Assembly: GCA_030642845.1 (NCBI GenBank)
Contig: DAOWMZ010000115.1
Span: 1-6,389, forward strand
Reading direction: 5' to 3'
Source of the DNA: Candidatus Zixiibacteriota bacterium
Lineage (GTDB): Bacteria > Zixibacteria > MSB-5A5 > GN15 > FEB-12
Length of the DNA stretch: 6,389 nucleotides
The notes beneath the pieces are model-generated. The model was not told the DNA's origin. It searched no databases and worked only from the letters and a program-made list of their open reading frames with translations. Below, piece by piece: positions 1-5,588 of the stretch (positions are counted from its first letter, which is position 1; each line of letters begins with the position of its first letter). Made by a program: the position numbers and the translations under genes.

Positions 1-128
1 CCCCAGGGGGTAGCATCGGACAGATTGGTTGTAACACCGAGACCATATATGAAACGTGTAAGACCTACTGCCGCAGCTATCCCTGCTATCAACCATAAGA
101 CAAGCTTTGTATTCTGAACTCTGTTCAT
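1..128 (-). CDS. NrfD/HybB-like membrane subunit (3' part beyond the window)
   Basis: Only the first 42 codons are visible. The start ATG lies 2 nt after the stop of the HybA-like gene and is preceded by GAGGAA with 5 nt spacing, the motif sitting in the end of the upstream gene. The N-terminus has a hydrophobic first helix (about residues 9-23) followed by GLGVTTNLSDATPWG at residues 29-43. The TNLxDxxPWG segment is typical of the start of NrfD/HybB/DsrP polytopic membrane proteins, which form a quinone site next to a ferredoxin-like subunit. The direct pairing with a HybA-like gene upstream agrees with this, as HybA-HybB, HmcB-HmcC and DsrO-DsrP occur the same way. Inferred role: menaquinone oxidation or reduction in the membrane, exchanging electrons with the four-cluster protein. 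The remaining helices cannot be checked here, so the subfamily is open. Confidence 0.85.
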   Translation of the reverse strand, partial: MNRVQNTKLVLWLIAGIAAAVGLTRFIYGLGVTTNLSDATPW

Positions 129-130
129 AG

Positions 131-889
131 CTATTCCTCTTCTCCTTCGTTGCCTTCAGAAAGTTTATTGCGGCGACGTATAATCCAGTTTATTCCATAC
201 ATAATCCCGCCCATACCCGCAAAGGCATAAGGGACTGATTTCATAGCCACTTCAGTTGTTGTGGGTAACGGTTTTGTTGAGGGGGCTGACTTGTATGAAA
301 GAAAATCCAAATTTATATCTGAAATATAAAGAACTGATGTCCCTCCGACTTCGTGCTCGCCCCAGACTTTGTTTATATATTTCCCGGGGTTATTTTTTAT
401 CCTGAGATGTGCCTCAGCTAATAATTTATCCCTGTTGCCAAAGATAGTAGCCTCTGTCGGACAGGCTTCGGTGCAAACCGGTTGTTGTCCTTTTTTGATA
501 CGATCAGTGCACATGATGCATTTGCGGATATAGGGAACAGCACTATCCCAATCATAACGGGGGATACCATAGGGACAAGCCATCATGCAATAGCGGCAGC
601 CAAGACATTTGTCGCTGTCATAAACAACCGCCCCTTCGGGAGTCTGATGCAATGCTCCCACCGGACATACTGATTCACAAGCCGGTTCGAGACAGTGGCG
701 GCATTGTTTCCGAATATAATGATTTTCTTCTTTTATTAGAATTGATGTCCAGTTTTTTGAAGAAAGCCCGTCATTTTTATGCCATGTACGAGGAACATCG
801 GTATCAAGCTTATATAAATTTTTGCATGCGATAACACATTCATTGCAGCCGATACATTTGGTGACATCTGTCAGAATTGCCATGCTCAT
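131..889 (-). CDS. HybA-like ferredoxin subunit with four [4Fe-4S] sites and C-terminal membrane anchor
   Basis: A 252-residue electron-transfer subunit. Sixteen cysteines form four cluster motifs: C12/C15/C18/C22, C63/C66/C71/C75, C95/C98/C101/C105 and C124/C127/C139/C143, the last with the long insert usual in this family. A KVWGEHEVGGTSVLYISD block near residues 164-181 is a HybA/HmcB/DsrO-type signature. Residues 217-237 form a moderately hydrophobic helix followed by RRR, resembling the HybA C-terminal anchor. The chosen start is the ATG at 889, which overlaps the upstream stop as ATGA and has GAAAGGAG 7 nt before it. An in-frame ATG at 922 would add 11 residues inside the upstream gene without improving the family fit. 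No Tat or Sec signal peptide is seen, unlike HybA, HmcB and DsrO. Inferred role: a wire between the NrfD-like quinone subunit and the Hdr/NarI-like module. The family is sure; which side of the membrane it faces is not. Confidence 0.93.
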   Translation of the reverse strand: MSMAILTDVTKCIGCNECVIACKNLYKLDTDVPRTWHKNDGLSSKNWTSILIKEENHYIRKQCRHCLEPACESVCPVGALHQTPEGAVVYDSDKCLGCRYCMMACPYGIPRYDWDSAVPYIRKCIMCTDRIKKGQQPVCTEACPTEATIFGNRDKLLAEAHLRIKNNPGKYINKVWGEHEVGGTSVLYISDINLDFLSYKSAPSTKPLPTTTEVAMKSVPYAFAGMGGIMYGINWIIRRRNKLSEGNEGEEE

Positions 890-1590
890 ACCTTGGCTCC
901 TTTCTTGTTGAGAGTGGTGCAAACATCATCATCAGTGTTGGCTGGGAATTTCCAGGCAAGGTTGGCAATAAATTGCGATAACGGCATCAGGATACAATGA
1001 GCCATTTTGGTGAAGGGAAGAAGAAGGAATATCAGTTCGGCGGATAAAATATGAACAAGAATAAGAAATTGATAACCTGAAGCACCTATGTTGCTGTTGG
1101 TGCAAAAGTACCCGGTTACGAAAGGTATTAACAACAATAATGGCCAGAAGTAATCCTGTTTGCGACTGATAAAATTCGAAGCTTTGTTTGATATTCTACC
1201 AATAAAAAGGAAGATTCCGCATGCTATTGTTGTAAGGGTCAATATATCAGCTAAACCTTTTGGAATAGCCCACCAACCGATTCCAATTGCACCTTCCCAT
1301 AACTGAATGTGAGCAAACAGAAATATCGGTACAGACAATAATCCAATGTGAAATAGAATTGAAATAATACTATAGACAGGTCGTGAATTGATTACCCGTT
1401 TGACCGGAAACATCCAATGAAGAGTTCTGGTTATAATCAGATTCCAGGGGAGTGTTTTGTCCCCTGCTTTGCGGTATGCCTCCCAAGCTGAATATAAATC
1501 AAGAGCCAGGATGCGTATTAAACCCAGAATCATAATTGCAAAACTGAGTCGGAACAATGGTCCGCGAGCAAACTCAAGTAAAGCTTCCAT
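886..1590 (-). CDS. NarI/DsrM-like heme b membrane subunit
   Basis: A 234-residue membrane protein with five probable helices at about 12-31, 74-95, 111-131, 147-164 and 174-199, matching NarI-type gamma subunits. Histidines H81 and H94 in the second helix and H180 and H198 in the last are placed like the paired heme b ligands of NarI; the block HILSAELIFLLLPFTKMAH (180-198) is especially NarI-like. H58 lies before the second helix. Family knowledge: DsrM, HdrE, HmcE and TmcC are related b-type cytochromes working beside a CCG-domain iron-sulfur protein, which is exactly the neighbour upstream. The start ATG is 3 nt after that gene's stop, with AGGAGGA about 10 nt upstream inside it, and the 3' end overlaps the HybA-like start by 4 nt. 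Inferred role: electron transfer between the quinone pool and the HdrD-like subunit. Subfamily naming (DsrM, HdrE or other) cannot be settled by reading alone. Confidence 0.88.
   Translation of the reverse strand: MEALLEFARGPLFRLSFAIMILGLIRILALDLYSAWEAYRKAGDKTLPWNLIITRTLHWMFPVKRVINSRPVYSIISILFHIGLLSVPIFLFAHIQLWEGAIGIGWWAIPKGLADILTLTTIACGIFLFIGRISNKASNFISRKQDYFWPLLLLIPFVTGYFCTNSNIGASGYQFLILVHILSAELIFLLLPFTKMAHCILMPLSQFIANLAWKFPANTDDDVCTTLNKKGAKV
897..904 (-). promoter_or_regulatory. ribosome binding site that fixes the HybA-like start
   Basis: GAAAGGAG on the minus strand lies within the end of the NarI-like gene, 7 nt before the ATG at 889. That ATG overlaps the NarI-like stop as ATGA. The site favours 889 over the in-frame upstream ATG at 922, and points to translational coupling of the two membrane-complex subunits. 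Confidence 0.75.
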
Positions 1591-1593
1591 ATT

Positions 1594-3063
1594 CTAATTC
1601 TCCTCCTGGCTGGCTTTTTCTTTTTCTGCTGGCTTAACTTTAAGGGAATCATCAAAAATAATAGCTTTATAGATCAGGTCATGAAGCCCGACAACTTCAC
1701 AGTCTATCTTCTGATCTTCAACCAGCTCCTTAAGTTGTTTTTTACAGTTAGCGCAGGGGGCAACCAGTATTTTACAGCCGGATTTTCTGATTTGATCAGC
1801 TTTTAATTTTCCTCCGACTGTTGTACGGTAGGGTCTGATTTCATCAATAGAAACTGTTCCACCTCCACCACCGCAACAGATATTATCTTCTCCGGAGGGT
1901 GTCATCTCGACATAATTTTTGCAGAAGGCTTTAAGTATTTCGCGCGGTCTGTTTATGATCCACTTTGTGCGGGCAATATTGCAGGGGTCATGATAGGCAA
2001 CTATTTCCGTAACTACATTAGGATCAAGTTTGAGCCGTCCCTCTTTCCAGACCTTATGGGTATATTCCATAATATTAATCACCGGAAAAGCTTTGTCCCC
2101 GCCACAATATGCAGGTAGAAACATTTTTGCAGAACGGGAAGCATGACCGCATTCTCCTATTAAAACATTTTTACCCTTTAGTCTTTTGGTCTCTACATCA
2201 ATTTTTTTAACAACTCTTTCAAGGATGCGGTCACTATAGAATAATCCGTAATTGATACCGTCAAAATACCCTGTTCCGGTTGTCCAGGAATCTCCGGTAG
2301 CAGTGAATACTGCCGCGATTCCCATAAGCGTCTCAGCTTCCATAAGAAAATCACTAACAGCCGGGAAAAAGACATACTCGGTATTCTCAACATCGATCGG
2401 GAATTTTATTTCGACTTCTTTTTCTTCCAACATATCCTCTTCAAGAAATTCCAATGTATCAATCAAGGCCGGAACCGGGATTGCCGATGTATTGCCGGAC
2501 TCCCCTTCGAGCTGTTCTCTGGTACTTACCACTAAAGCCCTTGGGGCGATTCCGATTTCGCTTAGGATATAGCGTCCAAGGTGGGTAACCAAACCATGAT
2601 CTATCCCAGAGGGGCATTCCTGGACGCATCTTCGGCAGGCGGTGCAGTTATAAAAGCTTTCTGCTATTTCCTGTATTTTTTCATCTGTCACATGACCTGT
2701 CCCGGCAATTTTCCCTCTTAGCATTCCTCCAAGAGTAAAATGGCGGCGATAGATGCTAAGTAAAAGCTCCGAACGATAACACGGGATATCTTTGGGGTCT
2801 CCGGTCGCCTGATATACCTGGCAGGTAGTGGTACACCGGGAGCACTTGGCACTCATGCGAATAAAATGATCCAGGGCCATCCGATAGTTTGAATGTTTTA
2901 GAATAGCGGCAAAGGCTTCCAAAAAACGGCGGGGGCGATCATTGGTATCAAAATCCTCGACATGATACAAAACGTCGAGTTTTTGCTTTTCGATAACCTC
3001 CGGTTTTCTCAGTGAAGTAAAAGCCTTTTTCCTCTCTTCCTCGGTTATTTTGTTTGTTCTCAT
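1594..3063 (-). CDS. HdrD/DsrK-like iron-sulfur protein with CCG domain
   Basis: A soluble 489-residue catalytic-type subunit. The N-terminal ferredoxin region has C74/C77/C81 plus a distant C95 (irregular), then a regular cluster C140/C143/C146/C150-P. The C-terminal half carries one complete CCG motif: C361, 34 residues, C396-C397-G, 38 residues, C437-x2-C440. In HdrB and HdrD this motif binds the non-cubane [4Fe-4S] cluster that reduces a disulfide. The first of the two expected CCG repeats is degenerate, leaving GECGHASR with C305 and a lone C320, as is common in DsrK and HmcF-type proteins. No membrane helix is seen; the tail after about residue 470 is charged. The start ATG has GGAG 5 nt upstream and follows the NifX-like gene by 24 nt. 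Inferred role: cytoplasmic arm exchanging electrons with a thiol/disulfide or protein partner through the adjacent NarI-like heme subunit. The true substrate is unknown. Confidence 0.9.
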   Translation of the reverse strand: MRTNKITEEERKKAFTSLRKPEVIEKQKLDVLYHVEDFDTNDRPRRFLEAFAAILKHSNYRMALDHFIRMSAKCSRCTTTCQVYQATGDPKDIPCYRSELLLSIYRRHFTLGGMLRGKIAGTGHVTDEKIQEIAESFYNCTACRRCVQECPSGIDHGLVTHLGRYILSEIGIAPRALVVSTREQLEGESGNTSAIPVPALIDTLEFLEEDMLEEKEVEIKFPIDVENTEYVFFPAVSDFLMEAETLMGIAAVFTATGDSWTTGTGYFDGINYGLFYSDRILERVVKKIDVETKRLKGKNVLIGECGHASRSAKMFLPAYCGGDKAFPVINIMEYTHKVWKEGRLKLDPNVVTEIVAYHDPCNIARTKWIINRPREILKAFCKNYVEMTPSGEDNICCGGGGGTVSIDEIRPYRTTVGGKLKADQIRKSGCKILVAPCANCKKQLKELVEDQKIDCEVVGLHDLIYKAIIFDDSLKVKPAEKEKASQEEN

Positions 3064-3087
3064 TGATGCTCCGTATATAACAAATTA

Positions 3088-3837
3088 TTATTCTGAAAAT
3101 GATGCCTTCTTATGATCCAGAACCGGACCTTTTAAGAGTGGCAGTTTATCTTTATGTCTGTTTTCTGTTTCACTTTCTAAATTTGGATCAAGAAGTTCAA
3201 TACCATATTGATGACAGCATTCTTCAATAGATTGATTTCCGGGGCAGACATAAATTTTAGCATTATAACCAGAAGGGGTGGCATGATGGAATTCTGTTAT
3301 CTCCTGAGAGGGCCGATAGGTATGTGATCCGCAGCAAATAGCAACCCGAACTGTTTTACTGCACACAGGGCATTTAATTTCCGCAATAAGGTCAATCAAC
3401 TGATCATTTTTTGACGGTGTTAAGATATTATAACCATTTTCAATAAATATTCTTGTTGCCCAATCGACTAATTCGCTGTGAGGTACGCATTCGGTATGAT
3501 TTATTTCATCTTTTATAATAGCTTCCGGAAGAAGTTCACCGGCAAGGTATAATTCGATTGCTTTATCAATTGTGTTGCTGATTTTTTTTATTACAACAAC
3601 TCCGGATGCATTCAGCATATTCTGGTAAAGATCTTTGATTCCGTTGCAAATTAAAACATCAACACGGTGTACCTTAAGAAGTCTTAATTTTTTATGACCC
3701 TCAGTATCAGGACATATAACCTGTTGTCTCGATTCGACTTTGTTGTCTGATATGACTACCATCTCAATACAACTGGAGGCTTCGAAACAGGGAGAAATAC
3801 TCTCCTTCAAACGTGGAATTGCAACCTTTTTCTTCAT
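3088..3837 (-). CDS. NifX-like protein fused to a Cys-rich C-terminal region
   Basis: A 249-residue protein opening the redox operon. Residues 3-102 match the dinitrogenase iron-molybdenum cofactor biosynthesis fold (NifX, NafY, MTH1175-like): KKVAIPRLKESISPCFEAS at the start, then a VDVLICNGI segment and a VVVIKK strand. Single-domain members are about 100-120 residues, so more than half of this protein is extra. That extra part holds a C156-x2-C159 knuckle, C168-C169, C198 and C207-C208, with a HH pair at 184-185, suggesting a metal or cluster site; I do not recognise this domain. The ATG at 3837 is chosen because the family starts this way and because the predicted sigma-54 promoter overlaps the alternative TTG (3867) and ATG (3855) starts. 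No Shine-Dalgarno precedes it. Family members bind iron-sulfur or iron-molybdenum clusters; here a cluster-handling or regulatory role for the downstream complex is inference. Confidence 0.82.
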   Translation of the reverse strand: MKKKVAIPRLKESISPCFEASSCIEMVVISDNKVESRQQVICPDTEGHKKLRLLKVHRVDVLICNGIKDLYQNMLNASGVVVIKKISNTIDKAIELYLAGELLPEAIIKDEINHTECVPHSELVDWATRIFIENGYNILTPSKNDQLIDLIAEIKCPVCSKTVRVAICCGSHTYRPSQEITEFHHATPSGYNAKIYVCPGNQSIEECCHQYGIELLDPNLESETENRHKDKLPLLKGPVLDHKKASFSE

Positions 3838-3850
3838 TAAGAAGTGACAT

Positions 3851-3866
3851 TGCATAAACCATGCCA
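3851..3866 (-). promoter_or_regulatory. sigma-54 (-24/-12) promoter of the redox operon
   Basis: On the minus strand the site reads TGGCAT-GGTTT-ATGCA. The sigma-54 consensus is TGGCAC-N5-TTGCA, and the essential GG and GC dinucleotides are present at the exact required spacing. It lies downstream of two palindromes and of a sigma-54 activator gene, so three independent signals agree. With the GC at -13/-12 the transcription start would fall near 3840, only about 3 nt before the ATG of the NifX-like gene. The two mismatches to consensus suggest moderate strength. The function is predicted, not shown. Confidence 0.78.
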
Positions 3867-3874
3867 AGTGGCAT
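3861..3874. repeat. 14-bp inverted repeat overlapping the -24 element
   Basis: ATGCCA-AG-TGGCAT is a perfect inverted repeat with a 2-bp centre, and its inner half is the -24 box itself. It could be a repressor operator that blocks sigma-54 polymerase, or chance, since short palindromes are common. No -12 element matches the outward-facing copy on the plus strand. Confidence 0.4.
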
Positions 3875-3927
3875 CGCCTCTTTTATGTCATATTTAGATA
3901 ACGACTTAACATTGTGACGAGATAATG

Positions 3928-3948
3928 ATGTTGCAGATTATGCAACAT
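3928..3948. promoter_or_regulatory. activator site 1, inverted repeat ATGTTGCA-N5-TGCAACAT
   Basis: Two perfect 8-bp arms flank GATTA. The centre is about 98 bp upstream of the predicted transcription start at 3840, in the normal range for enhancer-type sites of sigma-54 activators. The same arms recur in the second palindrome at 3973-3988, which argues for a real protein-binding motif. The likely binder is the Fis-type helix-turn-helix of the activator encoded just upstream. A further imperfect copy, TGCGACA, directly follows at 3948-3954. Confidence 0.72.
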
Positions 3949-3972
3949 GCGACAGTGGTATGCAACGCAATC

Positions 3973-3988
3973 ATGTTGCATGCAACAT
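3973..3988. promoter_or_regulatory. activator site 2, perfect 16-bp palindrome ATGTTGCATGCAACAT
   Basis: The same arms as site 1 are joined with no spacer. The centre lies about 140 bp upstream of the predicted start, and about 42 bp (four helical turns) from the centre of site 1, so both would face the same side of the DNA. An extra half-site TGCAAC lies between them at 3961-3966. The palindrome begins 12 nt beyond the activator gene's stop codon; a terminator role is less likely because no T-run follows. Confidence 0.72.
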
Positions 3989-4000
3989 AGTTATGGTAAG

Positions 4001-5347
4001 CTATATTGACTTTGGATCAATATCGAATCTTTTAAGTTTTCTCCACAATGTGGTACGATGAATCCCTAATTCATCTGAAGTTTTATTAATATTTCCTGCA
4101 TTCTTTTTTAAAACTGATAATATATGATTTTTCTCACTGATAGCTTCAGTTGCAGCATCATTAACAATAGGGCTGCTTATATTATCATCATATAACTCAA
4201 CAGGGAGATGTTCGACTTGAATTATACTACCATGACATACAACAAAACCATACTCAATAATATTTTCAAGCTCACGAATATTGCCCGGATAATCATGCTT
4301 TAATAAAACAGACATCACATCCGGGCTGACGCTGATAATCTTCTTACCTTTACGGGCATTGAGTTTTTTGATAAAATGATCAACTAAATATGGGATATCT
4401 TCGCTGCGCTCTTTTAATGGAGGGAGAGTGAATTTTACAACGGCAAATCTGAAATATAGATCATCTCTGAATTTCCCCTGTGCAACCATCTCTTTAAGAT
4501 CCCGGTTTGTTGCTGCAATAATCCTTATATCAGTTTTTATTGGAGCAGTACTTCCGACCGGTTCATATTCTCGTTGTTGTAACAGGCGTAGTAATTTTAC
4601 CTGAGTACTGAGAGGGAGGTCGCCTATTTCATCAAAAAATACTGTTCCCCCATCGGCTTTGCTCAATTTCCCTGCTTTATCCTGTTTGGCATCAGTGAAA
4701 GCTCCTTTAACATACCCAAAAAGTTCTGATTCAAACAATTGATGGGGAAGAGTCCCGCAGTTTATTATAACATGTCGCTGGTTTTTTCTTGGGCTGAGAT
4801 TATGGATAGCATGAGCAAAGAGTTCTTTGCCTGATCCTGATGGACCCTGTATCAGAACTGTACTTTCACTTTCGGCAATATCAGGAAGGATAGCAAAGAG
4901 TTTATGAATTTCGGGACTTTTGGATATGATATCTTCAAGAGAATATTTTTTACTAAGTTCTTTGCGAAGATGTTCGATTGTAGATAAATCCCTAAAAGTT
5001 TCAACCGCCCCCAAAACTTTGCCATTATTATCTTTTAATATGGCTGTTGAAATGCTTATTGGGATGCGTTCACCTTTGCTGTTGATAATACTGACCGGAT
5101 GATCAATGGATTCTACTCCGGTTTTAAGCGTTTTATTAAGCAGACAGTGCTCGCAAATATCAGAATGAAAAACATCGGCACAGTATTTACCGACCGCTTT
5201 GGAAGAAGGGATTCCTGTTATTCTTTCAGCGGCTGGATTAAAACTGGTAATGATCCTGTTGCTGTCAACAGTGAAAACACCATCGGCAATACTGCTCAAG
5301 ACAACTTTAAAAAATTTTAAGCTCTTATCATTGTCTGCCATATTCAT
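4001..5347 (-). CDS. sigma-54-dependent activator with PAS, AAA+ and Fis-type HTH domains
   Basis: A 448-residue enhancer-binding protein. A PAS domain (about 10-120) contains C56, C65 and C68 in a VFHSDICEHC context. The AAA+ domain (about 140-380) has Walker A GPSGSGKE at 168-175, the sigma-54 contact loop as GAFTDA at 215-220 instead of canonical GAFTGA, Walker B GGTVFFDE at 233-240, and the arginine-finger region FRDDLYFR at 293-300. A Fis-type helix-turn-helix lies at about 406-440. There is no receiver domain, so control is by PAS sensing rather than phosphorylation by a partner kinase. The ATG at 5347 is chosen; a second ATG two codons in (5341) is equally possible, as neither has a strong Shine-Dalgarno. 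The palindromes and sigma-54 promoter directly downstream make the redox operon its likely target. The domain identification is secure; the signal sensed is unknown. Confidence 0.95.
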   Translation of the reverse strand: MNMADNDKSLKFFKVVLSSIADGVFTVDSNRIITSFNPAAERITGIPSSKAVGKYCADVFHSDICEHCLLNKTLKTGVESIDHPVSIINSKGERIPISISTAILKDNNGKVLGAVETFRDLSTIEHLRKELSKKYSLEDIISKSPEIHKLFAILPDIAESESTVLIQGPSGSGKELFAHAIHNLSPRKNQRHVIINCGTLPHQLFESELFGYVKGAFTDAKQDKAGKLSKADGGTVFFDEIGDLPLSTQVKLLRLLQQREYEPVGSTAPIKTDIRIIAATNRDLKEMVAQGKFRDDLYFRFAVVKFTLPPLKERSEDIPYLVDHFIKKLNARKGKKIISVSPDVMSVLLKHDYPGNIRELENIIEYGFVVCHGSIIQVEHLPVELYDDNISSPIVNDAATEAISEKNHILSVLKKNAGNINKTSDELGIHRTTLWRKLKRFDIDPKSI

Positions 5348-5375
5348 CCAGCAAAGTTAAAAATTCAATTAGACC

Positions 5376-5403
5376 ATAATACAAAACTATTCAATATATG
5401 CAA
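5376..5403 (-). promoter_or_regulatory. weak vegetative promoter candidate for the activator gene
   Basis: On the minus strand TTGCAT (5403-5398) and TATTAT (5381-5376) are separated by 16 bp, ending 28 bp before the activator start. Both boxes differ from consensus, so this is tentative. No GG-N10-GC sigma-54 element was found by eye in this intergenic region. Confidence 0.3.
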
Positions 5404-5405
5404 CA
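5399..5405. promoter_or_regulatory. single TGCAACA half-site upstream of the activator gene
   Basis: The 7-bp arm found in both palindromes near 3928-3988 recurs once here, overlapping the candidate -35 box. It may allow weak self-regulation of the activator. A single 7-mer is easily a coincidence. Confidence 0.3.
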
Positions 5406-5514
5406 GGTCTATTGAAAGTTATTCCTAAAGAATTTTTCCAAAGTTTCAGTTCGACTCGTGTAGCGGTAGGCCTGTCAACGACATAAGATATTCCTGTTGT
5501 TAAACTAACAGTAA

Positions 5515-5539
5515 ATTGGGCGACACAGGGTCACCCAAT
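5515..5539 (-). terminator. 10-bp hairpin between the TerC-family and activator genes, possible terminator
   Basis: In minus-strand RNA the arms AUUGGGUGAC and GUCGCCCAAU form ten pairs, one of them G-U, around the loop CCUGU. It lies about 50 nt after the TerC-family stop. The following bases UUACUGUU are only weakly U-rich, so termination is uncertain. It might instead be a protein site or a transcript-stabilising structure. Confidence 0.4.
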
Positions 5540-5552
5540 ACGCGATGATGTA

Positions 5553-5572
5553 ATTGGACTGCATTGTCCAAT
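5553..5572. repeat. inverted repeat ATTGGAC-N6-GTCCAAT
   Basis: Perfect 7-bp arms around TGCATT, 16 nt after the TerC-family stop. The ATTGG/CCAAT outer arms are shared with the hairpin at 5515-5539, so the two could be a tandem pair of related sites. No T-run follows on the minus strand. It could be an operator, part of a double terminator, or a small repeat. Confidence 0.45.
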
Positions 5573-5588
5573 ACATCCTAAAATCCTA

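Noticed and set aside
2252..2572. 106-codon plus-strand open frame opposite the HdrD-like gene
   Set aside because: Ser/Ile-rich antisense shadow of a well-supported gene, with no family signature.
1..3063. Calling the operon dsrMKJOP or hmc
   Set aside because: Gene order differs, no multiheme cytochrome c is seen, the HybA-like protein lacks a Tat signal, and a NifX-like gene leads the operon. Specific gene symbols would overstate the evidence.
3838..3867. Upstream TTG/ATG starts adding 6 or 10 residues to the NifX-like protein
   Set aside because: Both starts fall within the predicted -24/-12 promoter, and the added residues are not part of the NifX-type N-terminus. Kept as an alternative only if another promoter exists.
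5446..5475. Possible tRNA remnant: AGTTCGACTC followed by TAGCGGTAGGCC on the plus strand
   Set aside because: The T-arm-like and D-arm-like pieces are in the wrong order, and no acceptor or anticodon stem can be drawn around them.
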